64,000 nucleotides of DNA from Aradus depressus (GCA_963662175.1 OY759221.1:1984001-2048000), one strand, 5' to 3'. Positions 1-27,474 are shown, counted from the first letter of the stretch. Notes: generated by a model from the sequence alone, not told the origin. Numbers and translations are program-made.

Positions 1-430
1 TCTGAGGAGGGCGCCGGTAGCTCAGTGGTATGCGTGCTTGCCTTCTGAGGAGGGCGCCGGTAGCTCAGTGGTATGCGTGCTTGCCTTCTGAGGAGGGCGC
101 CGGTAGCTCAGTGGTGTGCGTGCTTGCCTTCTGAGGAGGGCGCCGGTAGCTCAGTGGTAAGCGTGCTTGCCTTCTGAGGAGGGCGCCGGTAGCTCAGTGG
201 TAAGCGTGCTTGCCTTCTGAGGAGGGCGCCGGTAGCTCAGTGGTATGCGTGCTTGCCTTCTGAGGAGGGCGCCGGTAGCTCAGTGGTATGCGTGCTTGCC
301 TTCTGAGGAGGGCGCCGGTAGCTCAGTGGTATGCGTGCTTGCCTTCTGAGGAGGGCGCCGGTAGCTCAGTGGTATGCGTGCTTGCCTTCTGAGGAGGGCG
401 CCGGTAGCTCAGTGGTATGCGTGCTTGCCT
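1..430 (+). repeat. Ten 43-bp tandem copies of a SINE head
   Basis: Ten near-identical 43-bp units start at 1, 44, 87 and so on to 388, and run into a full SINE. Each unit holds the tRNA-like A box TAGCTCAGTGG and stops before the B box. Units differ only at one or two bases (tatgcg, taagcg, tgtgcg). The array begins at or before the window edge, so the true copy number is unknown. Confidence 0.95.
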
Positions 431-736
431 TCTGAGCTCAAGGTCGTGGGTTCGTAGCCCGACCGAGGCCCTTAGTTTATTTTATCTGGGAGGTAAAATA
501 AGGCTTAAGCACGCCGTCCTTCGGATGGGACGTTAAGCGGTCCCGAGCCTGTACGATGTCAGGTACTCGTTAAAGACCCCTACCCTAGATGAATAAAAAT
601 TTAGGGTAGGCAAAATTTGGGACTCCCACAGTAGAGTCGGGCTCATGTCCACCAGAGTGACGAAAGAGCGCTCTGGTAGTAGGCGATATAACCTCGTAGT
701 TAAAGCCCGGGCATGAGTCATAAAACCTAACCTAAC
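396..736 (+). mobile_element. tRNA-derived SINE (family 1), full length
   Basis: The order is A box TAGCTCAGTGG, a B-box-like GGTTCGTAGCC, a central segment with GTCCTTCGGATGGGACG, and a 3' body ending GGGCATGAGTCA followed by TAAAACCTAACCTAAC. The usual B box of the family is GGTTCGAAACC, so this copy has a changed B box, shared with the copy at 56436. Its head is the last unit of the upstream 43-bp array. Confidence 0.9.
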
Positions 737-1424
737 TAGTAATTTGGTAAAAGAACATCCTAGCGAATGGAGAAAACAAATTACGGTAAATTGGAAATTT
801 GCCGAAAAATGTTGTTATAATTTTTTCAACACAACGTTCAGTACAAAACTTTTTTATCTCTGAAAATTAATAACGTAATAATTTCAGTTTTTAAAAGTAA
901 TGAATTAGTTTTACAAAAAGTCTCGCTTTGTGTAAGTTAGGTTTACCCATGTTTTTCATATTTTCTGCTGTCTCATTCCGGCAATGTTCGACAATGAAGG
1001 ACAACATTAGGTATTTTTAAAGAGTCATGTTTTTGCTAACTTTTGGTGAATTTGGGACATCCTAGCGAATAAAGAAAACAAATTACGATAAAATGAAAAT
1101 TTGCCAAACAATTTAAACAGGTGTTCGTTTTGAAATAAACGTTAGCTTCCTATTTCTATCTTTTCGATTTTCATGTCAAAAAACATGTCACCTATTAGGA
1201 AATTTAACGTAGATTACGATAGTTAGTCAGATTTCACTTTACCTTAACCAAAAAGTGATATTTACGGACATTTTGCTAAAAAAACGTGGTTATCGTAAAA
1301 AAAAATTAAATCTCATTTATTTCTACACTAAGTTGAAACGGATTTTTATTACCCCGGTTTCTTTGTGTACTTGATTGGGGCATTCACCCCCCCGAGTATT
1401 GTCATCTGCTTGCGATACACCCTG
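737..1424. other. AT-rich unclassified repeat with an internal direct repeat
   Basis: No gene is visible. A segment beginning CATCCTAGCGAAT and ending in TTTGCC occurs twice (about 757-802 and 1059-1104). The right edge reads ACACCCTGTATA, the complement of the TACAGGGTGT seen again near 38030, so this may be the end of a dispersed element. Confidence 0.5.
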
Positions 1425-1428
1425 TATA

Positions 1429-3700
1429 TATCGGTGGCAATTGGGAAGAAGTGGCTATGTCGACTTTTTGCCAAAAATGAGTTAAGTCGATGAAACGATG
1501 TGGACAGGGCTCAGACACATTGGGAAGAAGCGGCCAAGTCCTCTCGTTAACCTTACCAGCAAGAGAGGTTGATGTCTAACAAGACAAAATGAACTAATGG
1601 TGTACTATATTGGATATATCAACTTACCTGATCTTGCGGAAATATACGTCATAAAAAGAAACTGGGTATGTGAACTTACCCATTCTTGCCCATCTAGGAA
1701 CAATCCAGAATAATCGGGCACATCGATTTGTCCAGTTATAGCTGCTTATGTTTGGAGAAAAAAATAGAATACAGAAGTAAAATCTTCTTTCACTTATTCT
1801 GAGAATATCGCCCTAATGTCGAACCCTCATTTCTGTATTCTAGGCAGGATAAGGAATGATACTTCCTGGTTCCTTTATAGTTTTTCAGAAGTGTCAATTA
1901 ATGCTTCCTTCTTTAAGTATTTCTGAGATTTTTTTTTTTTCTTGGGGGGAGAGGCTCATGATGACGAACTAGAAACGTTCAGTCGTTCTTGTGAGGCCGA
2001 TAGTCAACGTCAAAATGTGTAGTAAACGTGCAGAGTTTTTAAATAAATTAAAGAGCAACGTGTTCAACAACAGAGACTATCAACGTCCGTCTGACTCACC
2101 AAACGTTGCTGTTGAAACGACTGGTGATCAGTGTGACTCATTTGATGAAGCATCGAAATTACAGAGAGCAGAAAGGGTGTTGTCCGAAGGTATGTAACAA
2201 CACCATAACTTTTTTTATTTATTTGTATTTTAATTATTATTATTTTTTTTAAAAATATTAATTGTGTTTTTGTTATTCACAGACTTACAACTAAGCGATG
2301 ATACTGACGCTGACCCTACTTATAACGTATCTGCAGATGACAATGATTCTTTGAGCTCTGAAGTTGATAGCAGCTGTCGTGATAATCGTGATGTATCAGA
2401 AAGTAGGCCAATTCTATATGCTAATGAGAGGAATGCTGCAAACCCTAGACGTAAATCAAGTCAATCAAGGAAGACAAGAGCACTTAGTAAAATGTTACGG
2501 AACTAAACAAAACAAAAACAATTTCGTGGCCCTCATGTTTCTATTCGTCTTACAAAAAAATGTTTCCAATGTAACTACAATTAGTTTACATGGAGTGTGA
2601 CAACGACCATGCTGTAATGGAAAAAGCTAAAAAACGTAGTCGAATGAAAATCAACCACCTTAATGATTGGACACAACTTGTGAGATCTGCAAAAACCAAA
2701 AACCCTTTCAAGATACATAGAATGGGAATAAACGATTTTTATGATTTTAGTTGTCTCGTTAAGAGAGATGGGCCTTTCACTATTAAAAAACGACGCAGGG
2801 CAAAAGTTTCTATGGAGGCCAGTCCAGTGGCTTCAATACAGAAAAGGAGAGAACAAAATATTTTTTTAAGACTAACCTTGAAGCCGATACAAATTTTAAT
2901 AGCGTGGTCTTTCGTAGACGTGGAAGACACATTTCTATTTCCAATTTCGTATTAAAGAACAGTAGCCCTGTGGCCATTAGCGAAGCCAAAAAAAAGACTT
3001 ATTAGACTTGCTCCCTTTAATAGATCCCATATTTCATGATTTTTACGTACAATTAAAAACCAAAACTCCGTACCAATTGACCCTGATTTAGTGCAAACTG
3101 ACCCTGATGATGACGTTTTAGTATAATTTTGTTCATTTTAATCTAAGATTGCTGGTTTTTTCTTTTGTTTGAAGTTTGTGTTCAACGCTAGAAAATGTAT
3201 GCAATCCCTTTGATTCTATTATACTTATGTTTGTGCATTATGTTAAAAAACCCAAAAATTTAGAGTTTGTTTGCCCAGCTCGTTCATTTTTTTTTCTTGT
3301 ATTCTTTTAAAAAATATGTTAGAGTTCAATAAAATGTGATTAATCCGTTTACATTTCATTTCTAGTGCTTCCTACCTCTCTATTCTGTTAAGATAATAAT
3401 AACAACTAGTGCCATTGAAACAGAACATTGATTTTTAGAACTAAATTATTTCAAGTAATTAGGGTAATAACTGGACAAGTCGGTGGTGCAAGATCAGGTA
3501 AGTTTTATAAAAATCCAGAATTATGACATAAGGGTGGATCTCTGAAGTAGATACATTTTTAATGACACATAACAACATTTGGCGCCAGTGGCATGCTTTC
3601 CACCTACATATATGATTTACAGGAGAAGGGCAAAACTTGAAAGCGCTCCCCTGTATTTGCTCTTAACGACTTAGCCACTTCTTCCCCATGGGCACCGATA
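1429..3700 (+). mobile_element. TIR DNA transposon with a broken DUF7869-like transposase
   Basis: Inverted termini at 1429-1462 and 3667-3700 agree at about 30 of 34 positions; both read TATCGGTG, then GGGAAGAAGTGGCTA, then GTCG. TATA flanks both ends, which fits a 4-bp target duplication but is ambiguous in AT-rich sequence. The inside holds a decayed coding region (1991-3126). The inner ends of the TIRs carry the same TAAGTCG motif as the element at 16771-18203. Confidence 0.7.
1991..3126 (+). pseudogene. DUF7869-like transposase remnant
   Basis: Two exon-like blocks are visible: 1991-2195, ending at a GTATGT donor, and one starting after TTATTCACAG at 2281 with an acidic stretch (LSDDTDADPTYNVSADD). 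The frame then runs into GTKQNKNNFVALMF, which matches the QNKNTQVALMF region of the related gene at 17118-17950. Next come YMECDNDHAVMEKAKKR, INHLNDW and a C-terminus with PIDPDLVQTDPDD. Compared with the second copy, the core between the acidic N-terminus and QNKN is missing, and several stops and shifts follow. The DUF7869 name is from memory of the GHSxMExDxxH pattern, not from a search. It is not functional as it stands. Confidence 0.6.
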
Positions 3701-3904
3701 TATATATATCTATATGGTTATATATAGGTTATTTTATTACTTCTTTTAAAATTTGTATTTATTTTTATTAGATATTTTTTATTAATTATTATTTTTCTCT
3801 CTTTCATTTATGTTAAAAAAATTGTTTCCATCTCTTTTTCACATTATTATTAAGTATCTGGTTATATTGTCCATAATAACTAATTTGTTTGTTTGTATTC
3901 TGTA

Positions 3905-3945
3905 GGCCCTGAAGAAGGAAATAATTAGTTTTCGAAACGTTGCCC
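3905..3945 (+). ncRNA. Hammerhead-ribozyme-like motif (degenerate stem I)
   Basis: CTGAAGA at 3909-3915 is followed by a hairpin with GGAAA pairing to TTTTC, then GAAAC at 3934-3938, then GTT. This is the core order of a type I hammerhead. Stem I is weak: GGCC on the 5' side faces GCCC on the 3' side. The copy at 25099-25128 has the pairing intact. Confidence 0.5.
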
Positions 3946-4239
3946 AAATTTTGAATTCTTCATTTACACGACAGAACCTCGAATTCCTTCTACTTAGATT
4001 TTAGGTAGTTCTTATAGAACCGAAGCATTATATTTTTTGAATAACACTAAGGAATGGATCACATGTTAGCGCCCCTTTCTTGTGAAAAGTACATTTTAGG
4101 TTTGATGACGAAGACATGCATCTGAATTCTTGATAACTTCCCCAATACATTGTACAGCTGGGAAAGTAAAATTGTATTTAGGCACAAAATGTTTTAAAAA
4201 ATAACTGAGATTCAATTTTAGCTTATTATTATTATTAAA

Positions 4240-4851
4240 AAATTCTGGGGGTATTGAGGGTCAGTCAATGAAGAAAATACTATTCAAATGCCAACGTTTC
4301 GATATATTTCATATCATCATCAGGGCCTAACAAACATGGGGGTATCAAGATTAGAAAAATATAATGGGTGATCGATTAAAATTATATATAGGTACATAAA
4401 TATACATTCACTCATACAACTCCACATAAATACAAATATACATCCTAATACATTCACATACATATACACATTGATGAACAACAAGGAAACTTACTATGAA
4501 TATAGATGGTTGAGGAGAAGGCATGAAGACTGTGAGGTCTTACGTTCAACTAAGGGTACAGAAGGGTCGAGGGTAACAGATAATAAATCCGGGGAAAACC
4601 CCAGTTAACGGGACTTAAATTTGAAGAGAACTACTTACTGGCTAACAGATATTTTACTATGTTGAGAAAAAATAAAATAAAATAAAAACTCTATAATTAT
4701 ATAAATAGTAACATAATTTAACTTATTAATTAAATGAAGAATTTTAGACAGAAGTGACACTAACCAAAAATGAAATAATACATAATAAAGAATAATTGAA
4801 GAATTTGAATAGTATTTTCTTCATTGACTGACCCTCAATACCCCCAGAATT
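4240..4851. mobile_element. Foldback element with ~49-bp inverted ends
   Basis: The left end starts with ATTCTGGGGGTATTGAGG and runs through AGTCAATGAAGAAAATACT to about 4288. Its reverse complement is at about 4803-4851. A hammerhead-like motif on the minus strand lies just inside the left arm. The sequence to the right of the right arm (to 4880) recurs next to the palindrome at 6591-6675, so the real element boundary may lie further out. Confidence 0.75.
4296..4323 (-). ncRNA. Hammerhead-ribozyme-like motif
   Basis: On the minus strand, CTGATGA is followed by a GATAT/ATATC stem closing a short loop, then GAAAC and GTT. The 5' flank GGCC pairs with GGC after the GTT triplet to give a 3-bp stem I. 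The only palindrome available for stem III is ACGT, as in very short dimer-type hammerheads of retroelements. Confidence 0.6.
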
Positions 4852-4859
4852 TTGAATTC

Positions 4860-5414
4860 TACAGTCGCTAGCAAACATCTACATTATTATTATTATAATT
4901 TTTTTTTTCGACTAATATTTTTATCAGCAAAGAAGTTGGTTTAATTTTATTATTGGTATATTCACATTCAGATTACTTATTGATGTCTGAAAGTTATGTA
5001 CATATAGAAAACGTAATGGTAGAGGATTTGAGTCTGTCCACCTGGATGATGCATGTACCTTGGTGGACGAAAGCAACCCTCAAGTAGAGTTGTCCTTCAC
5101 CAACGAACTAAGTAAATAGTTCAGCTGAACTAGCTCGTTCATGAACGACGAGTCTATTTCAAGTTTATTTTCGTGTTTTTTTCGTTGCAGTAAGGTATAA
5201 AAATAGGCAAGTTTTTCCGTAGTAACAACAAGTGTACAAACGACGCCATGACAACGACTGATATTTACGTAACCAATAAGGTTTGTGAATAATATTCTTT
5301 CCTTTATTGCCTTTTTTATTTCCATTATTTTTTTTTTTGTCTGAAGAAAGTTAAACGAAAAACGTTTGTTTATAGCAAAATATTAGTAGTTCATTGAAGA
5401 AGAATTTCCCATAG
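4860..5414. other. Non-coding, possible upstream region of MNS1
   Basis: AT-rich sequence with no convincing gene or named repeat. It would hold the promoter if the first-exon call at 5415 is right; I see no clear core promoter motif. Confidence 0.3.
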
Positions 5415-5471
5415 ATGTCAGTTCCATCAGTAACACAACCAGAGAACGGGGAGGAAGCGAAGAAGAAGAAA
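5415..5471 (+). CDS. Possible first coding exon of MNS1
   Basis: The ATG at 5415 is directly preceded by an in-frame TAG. It opens a 19-codon frame (MSVPSVTQPENGEEAKKKK) that ends in phase 0 at a GT donor (5472, AAA then GTATAT). The first certain exon at 8393 also needs phase 0. Adding these 19 residues brings the protein to about 482 residues, close to the 495 I recall for human MNS1. The sequence itself has no diagnostic motif, so another upstream exon could be the true one. Confidence 0.4.
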
Positions 5472-5637
5472 GTATATGATTTTCTATTATTTAGCTTACA
5501 GTTGCTCTTAAAGTAGAATTACATCATTAGGAGATCCGTAACCTCGTGAGTATAACAAACAAATGTATTACTTGTTTTAAAGTCTTCATTCATAATATAA
5601 ATCGTCTGGATATAATAAATTGTTTGGTCAATATAGT

Positions 5638-5892
5638 CAATTCTGTGGTGTTGGAGTAAAGGGGTATATGTCAGTTTTTCTGTTTTCAGTTTTCAGAGAA
5701 CTCCCAAGTTTCTCAGTTGTCCCCCTTTTCACTTCCTTTTTTTTCAATGATGTCATAAGATTCTGACTTAGTTCTCTTTACCTCAACATAGAGATCACCT
5801 ATCTAAAGCAAGTTATGACTTGCTTTAGATAGGTGTTACCCATTTTCACAAAAAATTGACATATACCCCTTTACCCAAACAGCACAGAATTG
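5638..5892. mobile_element. Palindromic MITE with nested inverted repeat
   Basis: Outer inverted ends of about 42 bp (5638-5680 and 5850-5892) both carry AAAGGGGTATATGTCA. At the centre, an 18-bp perfect inverted repeat (CACCTATCTAAAGCAAGT) at 5797-5836 surrounds a 4-base loop. There is no coding sequence and no clear target duplication. Confidence 0.75.
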
Positions 5893-6590
5893 TTTAATGC
5901 GGCATTCCTTTAACGCATATATCTGTTATAAATTTTTTTATAACATAAGTTTACTGGTCAAAACAGTTATAGTTTTCTGGCTATGATATTCTTTCGCTGG
6001 CGGTCTTTGGCAATTTTGTGACGTCTTCCCAATTGTTTTGTTGAATTAACGACATATGGTTGCTTCTACAGTTGACATGACAAATCAGTATCAACTCCTA
6101 AATAGCAATTTGGAAGACATTTTCAAAGATAGACTCTTGTTTAGTTTCCCTAAGTAGAAACTCAGTTCATCGAATGTCTTACCTTACAGTTTGTTTCCCT
6201 CAACATTCCCTAATATCCAGTTGAAATAAAAAACATTCTTTCTCATATCTGTTAATATCAATTTCGCTTTCAACTCTAAACTAAAAATACAAAGCTCAAA
6301 GGTCGCCAATTCCTTTAGTCATTTGTATAATATTTTCCAAACGAACTGTTCGAAAATTAAAAACAGTTTGCATAATAACATTAAACATTAATTTATTCCA
6401 TTCTCTAATTATTTTCCTCGTGTCTCAATATTACATTTTACTTTATTTTCTTACCTTGAAACAGTTTATTATTTCTTTATGATTCAAATGACTATCTTAT
6501 TATAACATTCTTTCTGTTAATACTTCATTTTTTTCATAATTTTCTTTCGTTTTCATTGTCATTCTTTCTTTTCCTCAGTTTATTCTTAGT
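5893..6590. other. AT-rich sequence, nothing recognised
   Basis: No open frame of note, no repeat family I recognise. If the 5415 exon is real, this is intron 1 sequence. Confidence 0.4.
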
Positions 6591-6675
6591 AGATGTTTGC
6601 TAGCGACTGTAGAATTCAAAATTCTGGGGGTATTGAGGGTCAGTCAATTGACTGACCCTCAATACCCCCAGAATT
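6591..6675. repeat. Head-to-head palindrome of the 4240-4851 element end
   Basis: 6591-6648 matches the reverse complement of 4823-4880. It is followed at once by the exact reverse complement of its last 27 bases (6649-6675). The result is a perfect 54-bp palindrome centred at 6648/6649 with no spacer. Confidence 0.85.
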
Positions 6676-6795
6676 TTTATTCTTAGTATTATTATTTATT
6701 TATTTATTACAATACTATTTTCTTTATAAGTTTGTTATTACTCTTCATTAAATATTACTGAATGCTTAGCATTACATTTTATTTATATTATCTCA

Positions 6796-8243
6796 CTAGC
6801 AGTAATACCCGGCGTTGCCCAGGGAACTTTGACTTTTCTCCTAATATCTCTCATTCGAATCCTATTCAATTCTTCGACAGTACATTCATGATGTTATAAT
6901 TTTTAATTATTCAAATGGAATAAGGCTTAAAGTCCTTCAACGGGAGACACCCCAGCTAGTAAGCGTTTAGGACCACTGGGCACTACAGCTAGTATGCGAC
7001 TTTCAACGGCGGGAACCACAGCTAGTAAATACTTAGCATCGCTGGACATCCTAGCCAGTACGTACTTAAGAACGCTCGTGACCACAGCTAGTATCGGTCT
7101 TGCAACGACGTACCACCCCAGCTAGTACGTGTTCAGGATCGCTGAGCTACTCGTAGTATGTGCCTTGCAACGGCCGCCAGACCAGCTAGTAAGTTCTTAG
7201 GACCACTTGGAACCACAGCTAGTTCCCACTTAAGAACGCCGGGCACCTTAGATAGTATGCGCCTTGCAACTCCGTGCAACCAGCTATTAAGTTCTTAGGA
7301 ACGCTGGACACCGCAGCTAGTATGTGCCTTGCAACAGCGGATGCCCTAGCTATTTTGTACTTAAGAACCCTGGTGAGAGCTATTATTAACCGTGCAACGG
7401 TGGACCTCCTAGGTAATACATGCTTAGGAAACCCACCCTATTAAAATTAGGGCTATATCCCATCTTCAAGAAACCTCCATGTGAGATTCATTCAGCATTG
7501 CCCCATAGCCCCACAACCCACCTCCCTTTCAAAGTTTTGAGATGTCACGTAGCGAATTTTTCAATTTGGCCTTTGAGCATACTACATGTCAAATTCTATG
7601 ACACTCCGATCATCCATTAATGGGCTACCACTATTTTTATGCTTAGCCCCCCTTACAACCCCCCCTCCCGTTCGAAATTTTTGGACGCCACACCCTATTT
7701 TTCAATTGGCTTTTGAGAATACTACATGTGAAATTTCATGACAATCCGACGATTAGTTAATGAGCTACCACTTTATTTGTGCTAAGGCCCACCCCCACAA
7801 CCCCCCTCCCGCTCAAAATGTTTTGACGTCACGCAGCATTTTCTTTTATTTGGCCTTCAGAAATACTACATGTGTAATTCCATGACAATCCGACCATTAG
7901 TTAATGGCCTAGTAATATATTTATACTTAGGCCTTCCCCCACCATCCCCCCTCCCGTTCACAATTTTGTGACGTCACACACTCTGTTTTTCTATATATGA
8001 AATTTCATGACAATCCGACCATTAATTAATGAGTTAGCACTGTTTTTATGCTTTGCCCCCCCCCCCCCCCCCCCCCTACAACCCCCCCTCCCCTACAACA
8101 TTTTGGGACGCCACATAGCCTATTATTCAATCGGGCTCAAAAGGATGCTACATGTGAAGTATCATAAAAATCCGTCCAGCCGTTTGGGCGTGATGCTGGA
8201 ACAAACCCACAAACAAACCCCGTTTCAGCTTTACTAATGTAGA
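6796..8243 (-). mobile_element. Non-autonomous Helitron
   Basis: On the minus strand it begins TCTACATTAG and ends CTAG followed by T. A GC-rich hairpin-like run (GGGCAACGCCGGGTAT) lies just before the end, as expected of a Helitron 3' end. Inside are two sets of degenerate tandem modules: ~37-bp units with ACAGCTAGTA (about 6950-7420) and ~140-bp units with CTACATGTGAAATT and CATGACAATCCGACC (about 7440-8200). No Rep/helicase gene is present. Confidence 0.75.
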
Positions 8244-8392
8244 CATTCACTATAATAAGCAGTAAAATACCTGGTCTAAGGACTTTTTGTATATTATGAT
8301 CAAATATTTTACTGCTTTTATTATATATTATACATAATAATATATTATTGTATATTATACAATGATATAATGATTAATAAATTTTGTGGCAG

Positions 8393-24874
<16,482 letters not shown>

Positions 24875-25098
24875 AGAAAGGAAATCTGTTTTAAAAAAGC
24901 AACACAAATGTACAAATTTTACTTTTATTTTGTTTCATTTTTCATGGATATAAACTTAATAACATATAACTTTTCTATTAGTGCATTATCTATTTATGTT
25001 TGAACATAATGTTACAATGATGAATAAAAGCGACAGTCTATTTACGAATGTTGATTGAAATCGAGCTGTAAAGAAGAAAATTCAGACATTTGGCCAAC

Positions 25099-25128
25099 GT
25101 TTCGGAAACTATCTATTTCCTTCTTCAG
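25099..25128 (-). ncRNA. Hammerhead-ribozyme-like motif, best preserved copy
   Basis: On the minus strand: GGCC, CTGAAGA, a GGAAA/TTTCC stem, GAAAC, GTT, then GGCC. The two GGCC flanks pair as a 4-bp stem I. GTT fits the NUH cleavage rule. ACGT is the only stem III and is self-complementary. Confidence 0.65.
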
Positions 25129-25465
25129 GGCCTAACCGAATATAACAAACATTTATTAATTTTATGTTTTTCTTACTTATTTTTAATTAGTCACTTATTT
25201 ATGTCAGTTTTTCTTAATTCAATTTAATCTCAAACCTATGGCCATCTTTTCTTCTATTTTATAATTAATGTATTCTACTCTGTCTATTTCTAATTTATTT
25301 TATTCTCTATTTTTATATGCATACATTTATTTTCTTCATAATTATGCTATTTATCTTAATTATTTATTTATTATTTTTTAGTTTTTCTCTACTATAGGAT
25401 TAATAATTTTTTTTCCTTGTTGGCCTTTCTGATATTTTTATTTAATTGTTTCTTGTCTTTTTGAC

Positions 25466-25867
25466 TCAGTATGTAATTTCTTTATTCTGCTCCTTGAGAT
25501 CCTTTATCTCCTCTTTAAGCCCGCTATTATCAATAATGCCTTTTTCCAATTTTTCTTCTAACATTTTAAAGTCGGCTTTCGTTGGTGGGGTATCTTGCAG
25601 TTTTCCCAGTTTTGCGTCCAATAACTTTTCCAGCTTTACCAGTAAGCTTTCTTCGTTTGGAAAACCTTCCTCTTTTCACATTGCTGGTTTATTTGATTTC
25701 TTATTAACTACTTCTTCTGGAGAACTAGACCCTCTTCTTCTCTTAGCCAAATATTCTTCTGTTGACTTTTTAAGACCTTTATTTCCGTTCATAAGATACG
25801 CGACAGGAGGGGGTACGGAATGTAGGTCAGATTGTGACGTGTTGCCGGGGATCAGTACCGGCGTCAC
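25466..25867 (-). pseudogene. Retroelement ORF1-like coiled-coil fragment
   Basis: An ATG at 25867 opens MTPVLIPGNTSQSDLHS, then LAKRRRGSSSPEEVVNKKS. After a shift near 25676 a second frame continues with LLVKLEKLLDAKLGKLQDTP and LEEKLEKGI, then EEIKDLKEQNKEITY and a stop. A basic/serine-rich segment followed by a short coiled coil suggests ORF1 of a non-LTR retroelement. I cannot name the clade. Confidence 0.5.
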
Positions 25868-26301
25868 GGAATCAGTGACGTTAGGTTTCCAGACACTACA
25901 AGTTGAGCTATAATCCCAACTTTGCCTTTTTTCAAGTCAAAAACTTACAGAAAATCGTCAAATAAAATGTTAATAAATACCTTGCTATAATTCCACAACA
26001 TTATTTTTCATACCATAGACAATTTCTCCATAAACTTTTCACCACATTATTCCATATTCGGTACTATCAAGGAGAAAAATTTGAATAATTATTACTTCGA
26101 GACACTCTCATCACGTCACTCCATTCTTCACACCAATAACAATGATCGCACAAAATTTTACACAACTCTTTCACTTATTTTCCTCAAAATCATGAGAAAT
26201 CGTGGAGAAGACGGCTCGTGACCAACTCAGTATGTATTTATTATTGAAGGAACTCCCCAGAATAAAATGTCTTTTCATTTAATTTATTATCAAACTTTTG
26301 C

Positions 26302-27474
26302 AGACTAGGGTTGGTTCATGCACAGCCACCCAACGCACTCACAGTAAGGTGTCCTCTTCGTTCCTTTTGCAGACTAGGGTTGGTTCATGCACAGCCACCC
26401 ACCGCACTCACAGTAAGGTGTCCTCTTCGTTCCTTTTGCAGACTAGGGTTGGTTCATGCACAGCCACCCACCGCACTCACAGTAAGGTGTCCTCTTCGTT
26501 CCTTTTGCAGACTAGGGTTGGTTCATGCACAGCCACCCACCGCACTCACAGTAAGGTGTCCTCTTCGTTCCTTTTGCAGACTAGGGTTGGTTCATGCACA
26601 GCCACCCACCGCACTCACAGTAAGGTGTCCTCTTCGTTCCTTTTGCAGACTAGGGTTGGTTCATGCACAGCCACCCACCGCACTCACAGTAAGGTGTCCT
26701 CTTCGTTCCTTTTGCAGACTAGGGTTGGTTCATGCACAGCCACCCACCGCACTCACAGTAAGGTGTCCTCTCCGTTCCTTTTGCAGACTAGGGTTGGTTC
26801 ATGCACAGCCACCCACCGCACTCACAGTAAGGTGTCCTCTCCGTTCCTTTTGCAGACTAGGGTTGGTTCATGCACAGCCACCCTCCGCACTCACAGTAAG
26901 GTGTCCTCTTCGTTCCTTTTGCAGACTAGGGTTGGTTCATGCACAGCCACCCTCCGCACTCACAGTAAGGTGTCCTCTTCGTTCCTTTTGCAGACTAGGG
27001 TTGGTTCATGCACAGCCACCCACCGCACTCACAGTAAGGTGTCCTCTTCGTTCCTTTTGCAGAGTAGGGTTGGTTCATGCACAGCCACCCACCGCACTCA
27101 CAGTAAGGTGTCCTCTTCGTTCCTTTTGCAGACTAGGGTTGGTTCATGCACAGCCACCCACCGCACTCACAGTAAGGTGTCCTCTCCGTTCCTTTTGCAG
27201 ACTAGGGTTGGTTCATGCACAGCCACCCACCGCACTCACAGTAAGGTGTCCTCTCCGTTCCTTTTGCAGACTAGGGTTGGTTCATGCACAGCCACCCTCC
27301 GCACTCACAGTAAGGTGTCCTCTTCGTTCCTTTTGCAGACTAGGGTTGGTTCATGCACAGCCACCCACCGCACTCACAGTAAGGTGTCCTCTTCGTTCCT
27401 TTTGCAGACTAGGGTTGGTTCATGCACAGCCACCCTCCGCACTCACAGTAAGGTGTCCTCTTCGTTCCTTTTGT
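26302..27474 (+). repeat. Seventeen-copy 69-bp minisatellite
   Basis: Units start every 69 bases from 26302 to 27406 with few differences. Because 69 is a multiple of three, open frames of 392 and 407 codons run through it; I regard these as artefacts. Each unit has a pyrimidine tract ending TTTTGCAG and, 40 bases on, GTAAGG. Variants (CTCTCCG in copies 7, 8, 13, 14; CCCTCCGC in 9, 10, 15, 17) suggest a six-unit block was duplicated. Confidence 0.95.

Noticed and set aside
1..430. CRISPR-like array
   Set aside because: The 43-bp units are directly abutting with no unique spacers, and this is animal nuclear DNA.
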